The notes: generated by a model from the sequence alone, not told the origin. Positions 39,401-48,269 are shown, counted from the stretch's first letter. The stretch is DNA of 64,000 nt from Pseudomonas viciae (GCF_004786035.1 NZ_CP035088.1:6471001-6535000); one strand, 5' to 3'. Numbers and translations are program-made.

Positions 39401-39990
39401 AGCCACGCGGCCTTGTCGACGGTCGCGTCACTGTCCTGGGTGGTGTAGCGGCCGGCGGTGTCGAGCAGGACGGCCTGGTCGGTGAACCACCAATCACAAT
39501 TGCGCGTGCCGCCCACGCCGCGCACCGCACCGGCGCCCAGTTGCGCGGCCAGCGGGAAATGCAGCCCGGAATTCACCAGCGCCGTGGTCTTGCCCGAACC
39601 CGGCGGGCCGATGATCACGTACCACGGCAACTCGTAGAGGTTGCGACGCTCATCACCGCCCAGCTTGGCTTTCTTGAGCAGGGTCAGGGCTTCGTCCATG
39701 CGCTGGCGCAGGGTTTCGAGCTCTTCGGCAGTGGCGATGCTGCTGGGGTCGGGCGGGGTTTGCGCGGCCAGGCTGCGCATCACTTCGGCGGCCTGACGGC
39801 GAGCCTGGATGATGCGTAGCACCCGGTAGGCGATCCACACCGCGAACACCAGAATGATCAATGCCCAGCGCCGGCCTTCGGGCACCAGCCACTCCAACAG
39901 CGGGCCGACGAACCAGATGATCAGGCTCAGGGCAATCAGCCCCAGCAACGGAATGACCCAGCGGGTCATAAAACTGAAAAACGCCTTCAC
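36490..39990 (-). CDS. tssM: T6SS membrane complex protein TssM (IcmF)
   Basis: A 1166-residue inner-membrane protein. Two N-terminal helices (WVIPLLGLIALSLIIWFVGP and WALIILVFAVWIAYRVL), a cytoplasmic NTPase-like domain with intact Walker A GPPGSGKTTALVNSG at about 128-140, a third helix near 440-460 (LASTVVLVLVVSTLWWVSY), then a long periplasmic region ending in the TssM C-terminal beta domain (FNPFKSRVLSGFSLPERL). It forms the envelope channel with TssL and TssJ. The start is GTG at 39990, overlapping the tssL stop by 4 bases (GTGA). Confidence 0.96.
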   Translation of the reverse strand: MKAFFSFMTRWVIPLLGLIALSLIIWFVGPLLEWLVPEGRRWALIILVFAVWIAYRVLRIIQARRQAAEVMRSLAAQTPPDPSSIATAEELETLRQRMDEALTLLKKAKLGGDERRNLYELPWYVIIGPPGSGKTTALVNSGLHFPLAAQLGAGAVRGVGGTRNCDWWFTDQAVLLDTAGRYTTQDSDATVDKAAWLGFLGLLKKQRARRPIDGAFIAISLSDLLLGSDAERAAHAAAIRLRIQELYTQLGVRFPIYLMLTKLDLVPGFMEYFDTLSKEERAQVWGMTFALDDGKSNDSPLAHLQSEFTGLEQRLNDRLVERLQQERDPARRDLIYGFPQQFGALKDCLQSFLEGVFKPNAFEERVLLRGVYFTSGTQEGSPIDRLIGSMAQSMNLDRQHLARQTGTGRSYFIEKLFTAVAFAERGLVGVDPKVERRRKWIARGVLASTVVLVLVVSTLWWVSYRANQAYITQVDQKVAPLGQTVQNLSPAQRDVLTVLPLLNAVKHLADDAPDWAEGLGLYQGDMLEAESGSVYRKLLIAVFAPRLLTRIEEQLHSGGNSDFLYEGLKAYLMLADNEHYDADFIKAWIALDWDRSLPRDLPAEQRAALTAHLQSLFERRPPTARLDPRLIEDLRRQLQQLPVAQRVYDRIKRQKLPEGVPDFRINEAAGRDAALVFSRKSGKPLGEPLSGFFTVKGYRQGFLLTSLSQTGTLAEEQWVLGHEQADQQNVASLAADVRRLYFQDYQRQWDALLADIDFVPITSVAQAADVLRVLSGPSSPLKKLLVAVAKETDLQQDERLLAAQGAPVEGGVDKLKERLGSLLGQEQASSNAPATSDDPITAHFAELNSIVSKQEGEPAAIDGLLADMNALYVQVSAMVGASGDALLGEAKNQASAAATRVSLNAERQPPLVQGLVKSVVNSTTNSMMGGVRNQLNAAWTSEVVNIYRQSLAGRYPMSPGSARDATLDDFGQFFGVGGVMDNYFRKYLQPYVDTSTPTWRWQPGAAQKLGIAPGVLQTFQRAATIRDAFFRSGGTQPMVRFELKPVAMDSTITQFLLDLDGQQLSYDHGPSRPTAMQWPNPGSIGVVRISIMPPSSSGRSGITLDGPWAWFRLLEQSDLTAGNSPDRFNLRLRVDGASASYELRANSAFNPFKSRVLSGFSLPERL

Positions 39991-41297
39991 TCGACCCCCT
40001 CCGCCAATACTGTGATTTCAACCCGACGATTGCGCGCACGCCCCTCTGTGGTGGCGTTGGACGCCAGCGGCTCGGTGTCGCTGCGACCTTCCGCGCTGAA
40101 GCGCTCAGGCTGGCCGGTCTTGGCCGAGAGAATCTCCAGCACCGACCTGGCCCGCGCCTCGGACAAGGCCCAGTTGGACGGGAACCTGAGGGTGGCGATC
40201 GGTCGATTGTCGCTGTGGCCGGTCACCAGGACCTGGCCCTTGACCTTGCGCACCGCATCGGCAATGCGCAGCATCAACGGCTGGAAATCGTCCTTGATGC
40301 TGGCGCTGCCGGAGGCGAACAGTTCATCGCCACGGATGGTCACCACCGAGCGGTCAACGGCGTCTTCCACCGCAATCCGACCGGCCCTGATTTCATCGGC
40401 GAGGAAACCGGCCAGGCGTGGCCGTTCGATCACCTTCGGTTGCACCACGGGACGGTCGATGGTCTGTACCGGGATTTCACCCAGGAAGTGAATGTTCTTG
40501 AACACCGGTTCGGCATCGGAGGCCAGCTTCATGCGCAGGCCGAACAGCAGCGCCAGCAGCAGCGCCGCGCCGATGGCCACGGCGATCCACGGCGGCATGA
40601 ATTGGGCCAGTCGATCGCGGGCCACGGTGACACCGCGCCAGTGCGGCGACAGCTCACGCTCGTAGTCGCCACGGGCACTGCGGATCACGCCTGCGGTGCG
40701 CTCACGCAACGCTTCCAATTGGCTGCGACCGTCGTTCATCACCCGGTAGCGCCCCTCGAAACCCAGGCACATGCACAGGTACAACAGCTCCAGCAGATAC
40801 AAGCGCTCACGCGGGCTTTGCAGGCAATGCTCCAGCAGCTGGAAGACCTTCTCGCCGCCCCAGGCTTCGTTGTGCACGGTGATCAACAGGCTCTGCTTGC
40901 CCCAGTCGCTGGTGCCACCCCACGGCGTGCTCAACACCGCTTCATCGAGGGCGGTGCACAAGGCGTAGCGGGCCAGCAACACTTCGTTGCGCACCACGCC
41001 GGCGGCCTCGGCGCGTTCTTCGAACTGGCGCAGGTAGGCCAGCAGTTGCGCGCGCAAACTGGCCGGGGCCGGGTGAGCAATGGTGCTGCGCAGGCGCGTC
41101 AGCAGGGCCAACAGCGGGCCGGCGGCGCTCTCCAAGGGATTGAGGCCCTGGGCTTTGCCCGTCAGGACCGGCGCGGCCGGCATCGACAGTGGTGCCGGCG
41201 CAGGCGTCGGCTGTGGGCGACCAGCGTCCGGGCGGAAGGGATCTCCACCGCGGCCACCGGGGGTTGGCATGAACTGGGTACGATCGTCGTTGCTCAT
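39987..41297 (-). CDS. tssL: T6SS membrane complex protein TssL with OmpA-like domain
   Basis: A 436-residue DotU/TssL protein: a Pro-rich N-terminus, the DotU cytoplasmic domain (about 50-225, NPLESAAGPLLALLTRLRS, LCTALDEAVLSTPWGG, CLGFEGRYRV), a membrane helix near 235-255 (WIAVAIGAALLLALLFGL) and a C-terminal OmpA/MotB peptidoglycan-binding domain (about 300-436, VTGHSDNRPIATLRFPSNWALSEARA). The last domain lets the complex grip the cell wall directly, so a separate TagL-type anchor is not needed. It sits 6 bases after tssK. Confidence 0.95.
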   Translation of the reverse strand: MSNDDRTQFMPTPGGRGGDPFRPDAGRPQPTPAPAPLSMPAAPVLTGKAQGLNPLESAAGPLLALLTRLRSTIAHPAPASLRAQLLAYLRQFEERAEAAGVVRNEVLLARYALCTALDEAVLSTPWGGTSDWGKQSLLITVHNEAWGGEKVFQLLEHCLQSPRERLYLLELLYLCMCLGFEGRYRVMNDGRSQLEALRERTAGVIRSARGDYERELSPHWRGVTVARDRLAQFMPPWIAVAIGAALLLALLFGLRMKLASDAEPVFKNIHFLGEIPVQTIDRPVVQPKVIERPRLAGFLADEIRAGRIAVEDAVDRSVVTIRGDELFASGSASIKDDFQPLMLRIADAVRKVKGQVLVTGHSDNRPIATLRFPSNWALSEARARSVLEILSAKTGQPERFSAEGRSDTEPLASNATTEGRARNRRVEITVLAEGVE

Positions 41298-41303
41298 CGC
41301 GGT

Positions 41304-42638
41304 TTATCCTCGGATCGCCCAGAAAGCCAGGTTCAGCCCTGGGAACTGGCCGGCGATGTGGAACGCAAAGCCGCCGGAGTTGCTCAGTTGCTGCCAGTGG
41401 TCGCTGCCCCGGTCGAGTTCGTAGTAGGTAGAACCGGCGTGGTACGGCAACTGGCGTGGCGCCACCGGCAATGGCAGCAGGCCGATGCCTGGCAGTTGCA
41501 GGTTGACCAGGTCGCGGATGTGCTCCACCGAACCGACTTTGCTCTGCTGGCCGAAGCGGCCGCGCAGGGTTTCGGCCGGGACGTCGGCGCGCACCACCAG
41601 GATGAAACTGGCGCTGTCGAGCAGGGTCTTGTCGGCCAGCATCGCCACGTGGATGCCGTAGGCTTTCTCGACAATCGGAATCGGCGTGGCCCTGCTGTCG
41701 ATCAGCATCGACAGGGCTTCGCGCAGGGCCTGCATCACCGGCGCGTAACTGAGCGCCAGGTCATCGTGCTGGTATTGCGGGTACTCCTGCGGTCGTCGCC
41801 CGGAAGCGGTGAACGTGGAGAACTCGCCGGCCAGGCTCACCAGCTCGCTGTAGAACCGTTCGGGGTGCAAAGGGCTCAACTGGCTCAGGTGCTGGATCAG
41901 CGGTTGAGCGCGGTTGACCAGTTGCAGCAGCATGAAATCAGCGATCTCCGAAGCACCACCGGCACCGGAAGCCACCACCCGCCCGGCGAGGGCTTCGCCG
42001 CGTTGATGGAGCAGGCCCAGCAGTTCGCTGCGAAACGCCGCCAACGGTTTGGAAGCGATCACGTCCAGCAGCGGCGGGATGTAGCTGTCGTCGAGCACCA
42101 GGGCGCGGTCGGCACGTTTTTCCTTGATGCGCACCACACCGACGGCGGCGTAGTCACCGATGCCATCCTGAGCGGTCAAAAGGCGCAACGCCCGGGAGCC
42201 CAGGGCCACCGGCGCACGGTTTTCGAACGGTGCGTTGTCGTCGCGCACTTCGCTCACCTGGCTGACGTAGCGCGCCGCGCCCAGGGCTTCGCCTTCATCC
42301 ACGGTGTCACGGGCGCCGGCACGCTTGAGCGGCAAGGCCAGGTACACCAGGCCATCGCGCAGGTTGTCGTCGACGTTCAGCGGTGTGGGCGCCAGGTCAT
42401 CCTGGGGAATGTTGAACGGCGTGCCGTCCGGCAGCAGGCCGCGCGCCGAGATAATCGCCAGCTTGCCCTGGGCCAGCAGGCCCTGGTCGATCAGCAATTC
42501 GGAAAAACCCCAGGCGCCGGCCGACAACGGGCGGCTGCGAGCGTCAATGAGGTTTTCCAGGTAACGGTCGTGCTGCTGGAAGTGCTGCGTTCCAATGAAC
42601 ATGCCTTCCGACCAGACCACGCGATTATTCCAGGACAT
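41304..42638 (-). CDS. tssK: T6SS baseplate protein TssK
   Basis: A 444-residue baseplate protein that links the TssEFG wedges to the TssJLM membrane complex. The family start is MSWNNRVVWSEGMFIGTQHFQQHDRYLE; later parts include LLTAQDGIGDYAAVGVVRIKE and the C-terminal receptor-like domain, WQQLSNSGGFAFHIAGQFPGLNLAFWAI. ATG 42638 follows a purine-rich site. It is 15 bases downstream of tssJ. Confidence 0.95.
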   Translation of the reverse strand: MSWNNRVVWSEGMFIGTQHFQQHDRYLENLIDARSRPLSAGAWGFSELLIDQGLLAQGKLAIISARGLLPDGTPFNIPQDDLAPTPLNVDDNLRDGLVYLALPLKRAGARDTVDEGEALGAARYVSQVSEVRDDNAPFENRAPVALGSRALRLLTAQDGIGDYAAVGVVRIKEKRADRALVLDDSYIPPLLDVIASKPLAAFRSELLGLLHQRGEALAGRVVASGAGGASEIADFMLLQLVNRAQPLIQHLSQLSPLHPERFYSELVSLAGEFSTFTASGRRPQEYPQYQHDDLALSYAPVMQALREALSMLIDSRATPIPIVEKAYGIHVAMLADKTLLDSASFILVVRADVPAETLRGRFGQQSKVGSVEHIRDLVNLQLPGIGLLPLPVAPRQLPYHAGSTYYELDRGSDHWQQLSNSGGFAFHIAGQFPGLNLAFWAIRG

Positions 42639-42653
42639 GGGGGCTCCGATTGC

Positions 42654-43160
42654 TTATTGGGCAGGGCTGGATGGGGGAACGACGGCGGCGCTGCGCACGG
42701 CGCGCACGTCGAGGCTGATCTGGTATTCGGTGTATTCGCGCGCCGGGACATTCATCACCGTGCGCCACAGCGACTGATCCAACTCGCGATAGCCCACCAG
42801 TATTCCGATATGCCGCGTGGCCGGGTCGAGGTCGCGTTGCAGGCTCAACTGCTGGCCGGGTTGGATCAGCACCTCATCCTGATCGATCAGGTCGGCGCCC
42901 AGCGTTGCCTGGGCGCGTTCGGCCAGGGCGAAATAATCGGAACGACCGAAGGTGGCAGCATTTTTCAATTCGAAAATGCGCACCCGGACTGGGGCCGGTT
43001 GGCCGGTGGCACCGGGGTTGAGCCCGGCAATGGCATGAAAGTGCAGCTCGATGGCGGCGGTGTCGGCCTCAGCTTCTTCGGGCTGGGGTTGGGCCGCATC
43101 CTTGGCGCACGCCGTCAGCAGAAGCGCGGTGGCGACTGCTAGTAAAAACCTGGGAATCAT
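42654..43160 (-). CDS. tssJ: T6SS outer membrane lipoprotein TssJ
   Basis: A 168-residue lipoprotein. Signal MIPRFLLAVATALLLTACAKD with the lipidated Cys at residue 18. The mature domain is a transthyretin-like beta sandwich (IELHFHAIAGLNPGATGQPAPVRVRIFELKNAATFGRSDYFAL) with the L1-2 loop that binds TssM. It anchors the channel to the outer membrane. It lies 68 bases downstream of fha. Confidence 0.93.
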   Translation of the reverse strand: MIPRFLLAVATALLLTACAKDAAQPQPEEAEADTAAIELHFHAIAGLNPGATGQPAPVRVRIFELKNAATFGRSDYFALAERAQATLGADLIDQDEVLIQPGQQLSLQRDLDPATRHIGILVGYRELDQSLWRTVMNVPAREYTEYQISLDVRAVRSAAVVPPSSPAQ

Positions 43161-43228
43161 CCTGCGTCCTCAATGACGTTTGAGCTATCCGTTGTTGGCT
43201 TATCAGTATTGTTATAGGACAGCGACGC

Positions 43229-44704
43229 TCAACGGCGTCGCTGTCGTGTGCTGTGTTCTTCGTAGGCGCGACTGAATTCACGACCGAACAGGTCCTGGAA
43301 ATCCTCCTGGGCCTCACGGGAAATGTTGCCGTAGAGCTCGGTGAATTGCTGCCAGTACTGGGCCTGTCGCGAACCACTGAAGATCCCCGACAACCCACCG
43401 GGTTTGCCCATGCGCTCTTCCAATTGTGCCGGCTCGAAGCGCGCCAGCAGATGTTTGATCGCCGCTTCCACGCCGGCCATCACGGCCAACTGGTGGGCGC
43501 GCAGGTCGTCGAAACTGTCACGCACCGCCGCGTCCGGCGCCATGAACGCCTGATTGCCGTGGCGCAATAGCAAGAGCAGCGCTTCGTCGACGTTGGGCGC
43601 GAACTTCAGTGGATTGTTTTCCACCGGTTGAATCATTGTCTGCTGAATGCGGAACTCACCCTTGAGGCTGCTACGAGCGCGCAAGACATCGATCAGCCCC
43701 TCGACCATCAGCCGATAACTGCGCCCGATGCTTTCCATCTGCGCTTCGGCCTGGGCCTTGTCCAGGCGCAACTGATCGAGCCCGGCGCCGCGCAGGAAGG
43801 CTTGCAGCAGATCGGGCTGGGCGGTTTCGACCGCAGCAACAGGTGCAACTGGAGCGACCGGGGGCTCGACGCGGGTCACTGGCGCTTCCCGCACGGGCGC
43901 CGGCGGCGGTGCACTGATTTCAGCAAAGATGTCGACGAGCGGAGCCTGCGCAATAGGCGTCGCAACCGGCTCGACCACCGGCGGTAGCGGCACCGACGGC
44001 GGGGCCACGGGCAGCGGAGCAACGGCCACCGGTGCAGGCTTGTCGCTGAAGGGGTCCCAGTCGTCCGGGATCACCGAAGCGGACGGTGGTATCACCGGCT
44101 CAACCACCGGCGGCGGGCTCGGCCGGGCAATTGGCGTCGGCGGGCGGAAATTGTGCTGCTCGGCCGGCACATGGTCAGGCTGGGCAGCCGGCGGGACGCT
44201 GGTCGGGGTCAGGAAGTCGAACAGGTCCGGCAGGGTGTCCATGGACGACACGCCCTGGAAATGCGCCGGCGGGGCCACCGGGATCGACGATGGTGTATTC
44301 ACGGCAGCGCTTTGGTGCCCCATCAACGCCTCGAAGCTGCTGGGCGCTTCGGCGAACGGGTTGCTGTCGGTGACCGGCAGGTTGAAATCGACACGTGCCT
44401 GGATTTCATAGTCACCGATGCGGATCACTTCACCATCTTGCAGCGGCTCGCTGTTGCCCTTGCGCAGGCGAATACCAGCCTTGACCAATTCCACACCATT
44501 GGTGCTGTTATCGGTTAAGTAATAGCGCCCGTCCTTGTATTGGATAACGCAATGTTTGCCGGAAACCAGACGCTCAGGATCCGGCAATACCCAGTCATTA
44601 TCGGAATTGCGGCCAATTGCCATCACCCCCTGGTTCATGGACTTTTCAGAACACTGGCCTGGGGTAATCTTGTGATAACTAGTGATAGTCAAACACAGCG
44701 GCAT
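43229..44704 (-). CDS. fha: T6SS FHA-domain protein Fha (TagH)
   Basis: A 491-residue scaffold. The N-terminal forkhead-associated domain (about 25-105) shows GRNSDNDWVLPDPERLVSGKHCVI and TDNSTNGVEL, the phosphothreonine-binding signature. A long Pro/Ala/Val-rich linker (about 130-285) leads to a conserved C-terminal VasI-like domain (LLQAFLRGAGLDQLRLDKAQAEAQMESIGRSYRLMVEGLIDVLRARS). Phosphorylation by PpkA promotes its assembly and T6SS firing. ATG 44704 has the strong site AAGGAGGCGAG; an in-frame ATG 21 codons upstream lacks one. First gene of the minus-strand arm. Confidence 0.94.
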   Translation of the reverse strand: MPLCLTITSYHKITPGQCSEKSMNQGVMAIGRNSDNDWVLPDPERLVSGKHCVIQYKDGRYYLTDNSTNGVELVKAGIRLRKGNSEPLQDGEVIRIGDYEIQARVDFNLPVTDSNPFAEAPSSFEALMGHQSAAVNTPSSIPVAPPAHFQGVSSMDTLPDLFDFLTPTSVPPAAQPDHVPAEQHNFRPPTPIARPSPPPVVEPVIPPSASVIPDDWDPFSDKPAPVAVAPLPVAPPSVPLPPVVEPVATPIAQAPLVDIFAEISAPPPAPVREAPVTRVEPPVAPVAPVAAVETAQPDLLQAFLRGAGLDQLRLDKAQAEAQMESIGRSYRLMVEGLIDVLRARSSLKGEFRIQQTMIQPVENNPLKFAPNVDEALLLLLRHGNQAFMAPDAAVRDSFDDLRAHQLAVMAGVEAAIKHLLARFEPAQLEERMGKPGGLSGIFSGSRQAQYWQQFTELYGNISREAQEDFQDLFGREFSRAYEEHSTRQRRR

Positions 44705-45119
44705 CTCGCCTCCTTGCTGAATACTTCTTGTCGCGTCATCGCGTGCGGGCAGTGAAGGGATTTTCACCCTGGCGACTCGCCATCAAACTTTGTAACAACC
44801 GTGAAACCGGCTTTTTGCCAGCATCCATACGGATTTTAACCTTCTCGCGTGACAAAAAACCTGCGTCTGTGCCTGCTTCGACCTACGGGTCGCGCGGGTT
44901 GTTAAGCACCTCACAACTGTCACACGGTCGAAATAGCTTACCTTGACAAGCGATAAGTACTACACCAAAAATGCACAACTTCTTGAATATAAATGATGGC
45001 ACTTTAAGATCATCACGCATCTATAAGGCCATTACCTTCAAGGAACATGCGAAGTTTCATCCGAAACTTGCGTGTGAACTGCCCGACTTCTTCAGCGGGC
45101 GATAGGGAGATCGATCCAA
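44705..45119. promoter_or_regulatory. Divergent T6SS control region with candidate Rsm-binding sites
   Basis: These 415 bases separate fha (minus) and tssA (plus) and hold no gene. The right 100 bases, the tssA leader, contain two GGA motifs of RsmA type: CAAGGAAC at 45039-45046 and TAGGGAGA at 45103-45110. The second overlaps the tssA ribosome site. Between them are two hairpins, AAGTTTC-ATCC-GAAACTT (45052-45069) and GCCCG/CGGGC (45081-45100). Upstream is AT-rich with TTGACA at 44943 and TTGAATATAAAT near 44982, promoter-like but not a clean -35/-10 pair. Confidence 0.5.
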
Positions 45120-46157
45120 GTGGATGTGCCTTTGCTGCTCGCCGCCGTATCCGCGACCTCGCCGTGCGGTGAAGATTTGGAATATGACGCGGATTTCTTG
45201 CGCCTGGAACGCGATTCCCGGGGCCAGCCCGAACGCAGCATGGGCGATTCGATTTTGCCTGCCGAACCGCCTGAGTGGCGCAGCATCCAGCAGCAAAGCC
45301 TGGACCTGCTGCAACGCAGCAAAGACCTGCGCATCACCCATTTCCTGTTGCAAAGCTCCTTGGCCCTTGAAGGCATTCCGGGCCTGGCCCGTGTGCTGAC
45401 GCTGATCAGCGAATTGCTCAAGCAATACTGGGCCGAGCTGCACCCGCGCCTGGACGCCGATGACGACAACGACCCCACCGTGCGCATCAATGCCCTCGCG
45501 GGCCTGACGTCCGATGTCACCATTCGCCTGCTGCGCGAAAGCATCCTGGCCCGTTCCCGGACCTTCGGCGCCGTCAGGCTGCGCGCCGCCGCCAATGCCA
45601 GCGGCCTGCAAAGTTTCCCGGATGAAAACCTCGGCGCCGAACAACTCGCCGGGGCCTTGCTCGACAGCGATCCCGAGCAGTTGGAGATCACCCGTGCCGC
45701 CCTGCTGGAAGCCCGCAGCGCCGCCGAAGCCATCGAGCAGCAGGTCAGCGACCAGGTCGGTTCTGCCCAGGGCGTGGACCTTGGCCCGTTGAAGCAACCG
45801 CTCAAGATGGCCTTGCAGATTCTCGGTCAGTTCGCCCCACAGAGTGGCGACAGCGCCCTGTCCGATCCCGTCAGCGACGACAGCGCCGCGACAGCTGAAT
45901 ATGCCAGCGCACCAAGCGCACCGCGCAACACCGGCACCAGCACCGTCAGCGGTGAAATCAACAACCGCGACGACGTGCTGCGCAGCCTGGACCGGATTCT
46001 TGCTTACTACACCCGTCATGAGCCCTCCAGCCCGCTGCCGGTGCTGTTGAACCGGGCCAAGAATCTGGTGCACGCCGACTTTGCGGCCATCGTGCGCAAT
46101 CTGATTCCCGACGGCATGAGTCAATTTGAAAACCTGCGCGGCCCAGACAGCGAATAA
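45120..46157 (+). CDS. tssA: T6SS baseplate/cap protein TssA
   Basis: A 345-residue TssA of the short class: the N-terminal ImpA domain (about 5-125) contains VSATSPCGEDLEYDADFLRLERDS and LLKQYWAELHPRLDADDDNDPTVRINALAGL. The C-terminal part, after a low-complexity linker, has NRDDVLRSLDRILAYYTRHEPSSPLPVLLNRAKNLV. It contacts baseplate and sheath end during assembly. The start is GTG at 45120 with AGGGAGA nine bases upstream; GTG 45126 is an alternative. Confidence 0.94.
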   Translation: MDVPLLLAAVSATSPCGEDLEYDADFLRLERDSRGQPERSMGDSILPAEPPEWRSIQQQSLDLLQRSKDLRITHFLLQSSLALEGIPGLARVLTLISELLKQYWAELHPRLDADDDNDPTVRINALAGLTSDVTIRLLRESILARSRTFGAVRLRAAANASGLQSFPDENLGAEQLAGALLDSDPEQLEITRAALLEARSAAEAIEQQVSDQVGSAQGVDLGPLKQPLKMALQILGQFAPQSGDSALSDPVSDDSAATAEYASAPSAPRNTGTSTVSGEINNRDDVLRSLDRILAYYTRHEPSSPLPVLLNRAKNLVHADFAAIVRNLIPDGMSQFENLRGPDSE

Positions 46158-46238
46158 AAAGCGAACGGATCACGCAGTCACGTCACCGGTACCCCCGATG
46201 ACGCCAACACCGTCGCTCAAGCGACCAGGAGCAGCAAC

Positions 46239-46745
46239 GTGGCGAAGCAAAGTTCTCAGAAATTCATCGCGCGCAACCGCGCGCCTCGAGTGCAGATCGA
46301 GTACGACGTCGAGCTCTACGGCGCCGAGAAAAAGGTCCAGTTGCCCTTCGTCATGGGGGTAATGGCCGACCTCGCCGGCAAGCCCGCCGAGCCTCTGGCA
46401 CCTGTGGCCGATCGCAAGTTCCTAGAAGTCGACGTCGATAACTTCGACTCGCGCCTCAAGGCCATGCAACCGCGCGTGGCGTTCCATGTGCCCAACGAAC
46501 TGACCGGCGAAGGCAATCTGAGCCTGGACCTGACCTTCGAAAGCATGGACGACTTCAGCCCGGCAGCCGTAGCCCGCAAGGTCGACTCGCTGAACAAATT
46601 GCTCGAAGCGCGCACCCAGCTGGCCAACCTGCTGACCTACATGGACGGCAAGACTGGCGCCGAAGAAATCATCATGAAGGCGATCAAGGACCCAGCGCTG
46701 TTGCAAGCCCTGGCGAGCGCGCCGAAGCCAGCACAGGATCAATGA
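46239..46745 (+). CDS. tssB: T6SS contractile sheath small subunit TssB
   Basis: A 168-residue VipA/TssB protein: QKFIARNRAPRVQIEYDVELYGAEKKVQLPFVMGVMADL, then FLEVDVDNFDSRLKAMQPRVAF. It pairs with TssC to build the contractile sheath. The start is GTG at 46239 preceded by AGGAGCAGC. It begins 81 bases after tssA and ends one base before tssC. Confidence 0.96.
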   Translation: MAKQSSQKFIARNRAPRVQIEYDVELYGAEKKVQLPFVMGVMADLAGKPAEPLAPVADRKFLEVDVDNFDSRLKAMQPRVAFHVPNELTGEGNLSLDLTFESMDDFSPAAVARKVDSLNKLLEARTQLANLLTYMDGKTGAEEIIMKAIKDPALLQALASAPKPAQDQ

Positions 46746-46746
46746 C

Positions 46747-48243
46747 ATGACTGACAATACCGCCCGCGAAGGCGCTCAGAACCTGGGTGCCACCCAAGAA
46801 ACCAGCGAATTCGCGTCCCTGCTGCTGCAAGAATTCAAGCCCAAGACCGAGCGCGCCCGCGAAGCCGTCGAGACCGCCGTGCGGACCCTGGCCGAACAGG
46901 CCCTGGCGCAGACTGACCTGGTGTCCAACGACGCCATCAAGTCGATCGAATCGATCATCGCCGCCATCGACGCCAAGCTCACCGCCCAGGTCAACCAGGT
47001 CATTCACCACCCCGACTTCCAGCAACTGGAAAGCGCCTGGCGTGGCCTGCACTACCTGGTCAACAACACCGAGAGCGATGAGCAGCTCAAGATCCGCGTG
47101 CTCAACATCTCCAAGACCGACCTGCACAAGACCCTGAAGAAATTCAAGGGCACCGCGTGGGACCAGAGCCCGATCTTCAAGAAGATGTACGAAGAAGAAT
47201 ACGGCCAGTTCGGCGGCGAACCTTACGGTTGCCTGGTGGGCGACTACTACTTCGACCAGTCGCCACCGGATGTCGAACTGCTGGGCGAACTGTCGAAAGT
47301 TTGCGCGGCCATGCACTCGCCGTTCATCGCCGCGGCATCGCCGACCGTGATGGGCATGGGCTCGTGGCAGGAACTGTCGAACCCACGCGACCTGACCAAA
47401 ATCTTCACCACTCCGGAATACGCCGGCTGGCGTTCGCTGCGTGAATCGGAAGACTCGCGCTACATCGGCCTGACCATGCCGCGCTTCCTGGCGCGCCTGC
47501 CGTACGGCGCCAAGACCGACCCGGTGGAAGCCTTCGCCTTCGAAGAAAATACCGACGGCGCCGACAGCTCCAAGTACACCTGGGCCAACGCCGCTTACGC
47601 AATGGCAGTGAACATCAACCGTTCGTTCAAACACTTCGGCTGGTGCTCGCGCATCCGTGGCGTTGAATCTGGCGGTGAAGTGGAAAACCTGCCGGCCCAC
47701 ACGTTCCCGACCGACGACGGTGGCGTGGACATGAAGTGCCCGACCGAAATCGCCATCTCGGACCGCCGTGAAGCGGAACTGGCGAAGAACGGTTTCATGC
47801 CGCTGCTGCACAAGAAAAACACCGACTTCGCGGCCTTCATCGGCGCCCAGTCGTTGCAGAAACCGGCCGAGTACGACGACCCGGACGCCACCGCCAACGC
47901 CAACCTGGCCGCGCGCCTGCCGTACCTGTTCGCCACCTGCCGTTTCGCCCATTACCTGAAGTGCATCGTGCGCGACAAGATCGGTTCCTTCAAAGAGAAG
48001 GACGAGATGCAGCGCTGGTTGCAGGACTGGATCCTCAACTACGTCGACGGTGATCCGGCGCACTCCACCGAGACCACCAAGGCCCAGCACCCACTGGCAG
48101 CGGCCGAAGTGATCGTCGAAGAAGTCGAAGGCAACCCGGGGTACTACAACTCCAAGTTCTACCTGCGTCCGCACTATCAGCTCGAAGGACTGACCGTGTC
48201 GCTGCGCCTGGTATCGAAACTGCCTTCGACCAAGGGCGCATAA
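46747..48243 (+). CDS. tssC: T6SS contractile sheath large subunit TssC
   Basis: A 498-residue VipB/TssC protein. Conserved segments are FQQLESAWRGLHYLVNNTESDEQLKIRVLN, EEEYGQFGGEPYGCLVGDYYFD, GMGSWQELSNPRDL, GLTMPRFLARLPYG and the C-terminal NPGYYNSKFYLRPHYQLEGLTVSLRLVSKLP. Normal length. Followed by a REP hairpin before hcp, which may separate transcript levels of sheath and tube. Confidence 0.97.
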   Translation: MTDNTAREGAQNLGATQETSEFASLLLQEFKPKTERAREAVETAVRTLAEQALAQTDLVSNDAIKSIESIIAAIDAKLTAQVNQVIHHPDFQQLESAWRGLHYLVNNTESDEQLKIRVLNISKTDLHKTLKKFKGTAWDQSPIFKKMYEEEYGQFGGEPYGCLVGDYYFDQSPPDVELLGELSKVCAAMHSPFIAAASPTVMGMGSWQELSNPRDLTKIFTTPEYAGWRSLRESEDSRYIGLTMPRFLARLPYGAKTDPVEAFAFEENTDGADSSKYTWANAAYAMAVNINRSFKHFGWCSRIRGVESGGEVENLPAHTFPTDDGGVDMKCPTEIAISDRREAELAKNGFMPLLHKKNTDFAAFIGAQSLQKPAEYDDPDATANANLAARLPYLFATCRFAHYLKCIVRDKIGSFKEKDEMQRWLQDWILNYVDGDPAHSTETTKAQHPLAAAEVIVEEVEGNPGYYNSKFYLRPHYQLEGLTVSLRLVSKLPSTKGA

Positions 48244-48269
48244 AGGTTTACAGAACGGTGCAAGGCCCA

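Noticed and set aside
40215..43142. Long plus-strand open frame spanning tssL, tssK and tssJ
   Set aside because: It crosses three real minus-strand genes and has no ribosome site or recognisable domain.
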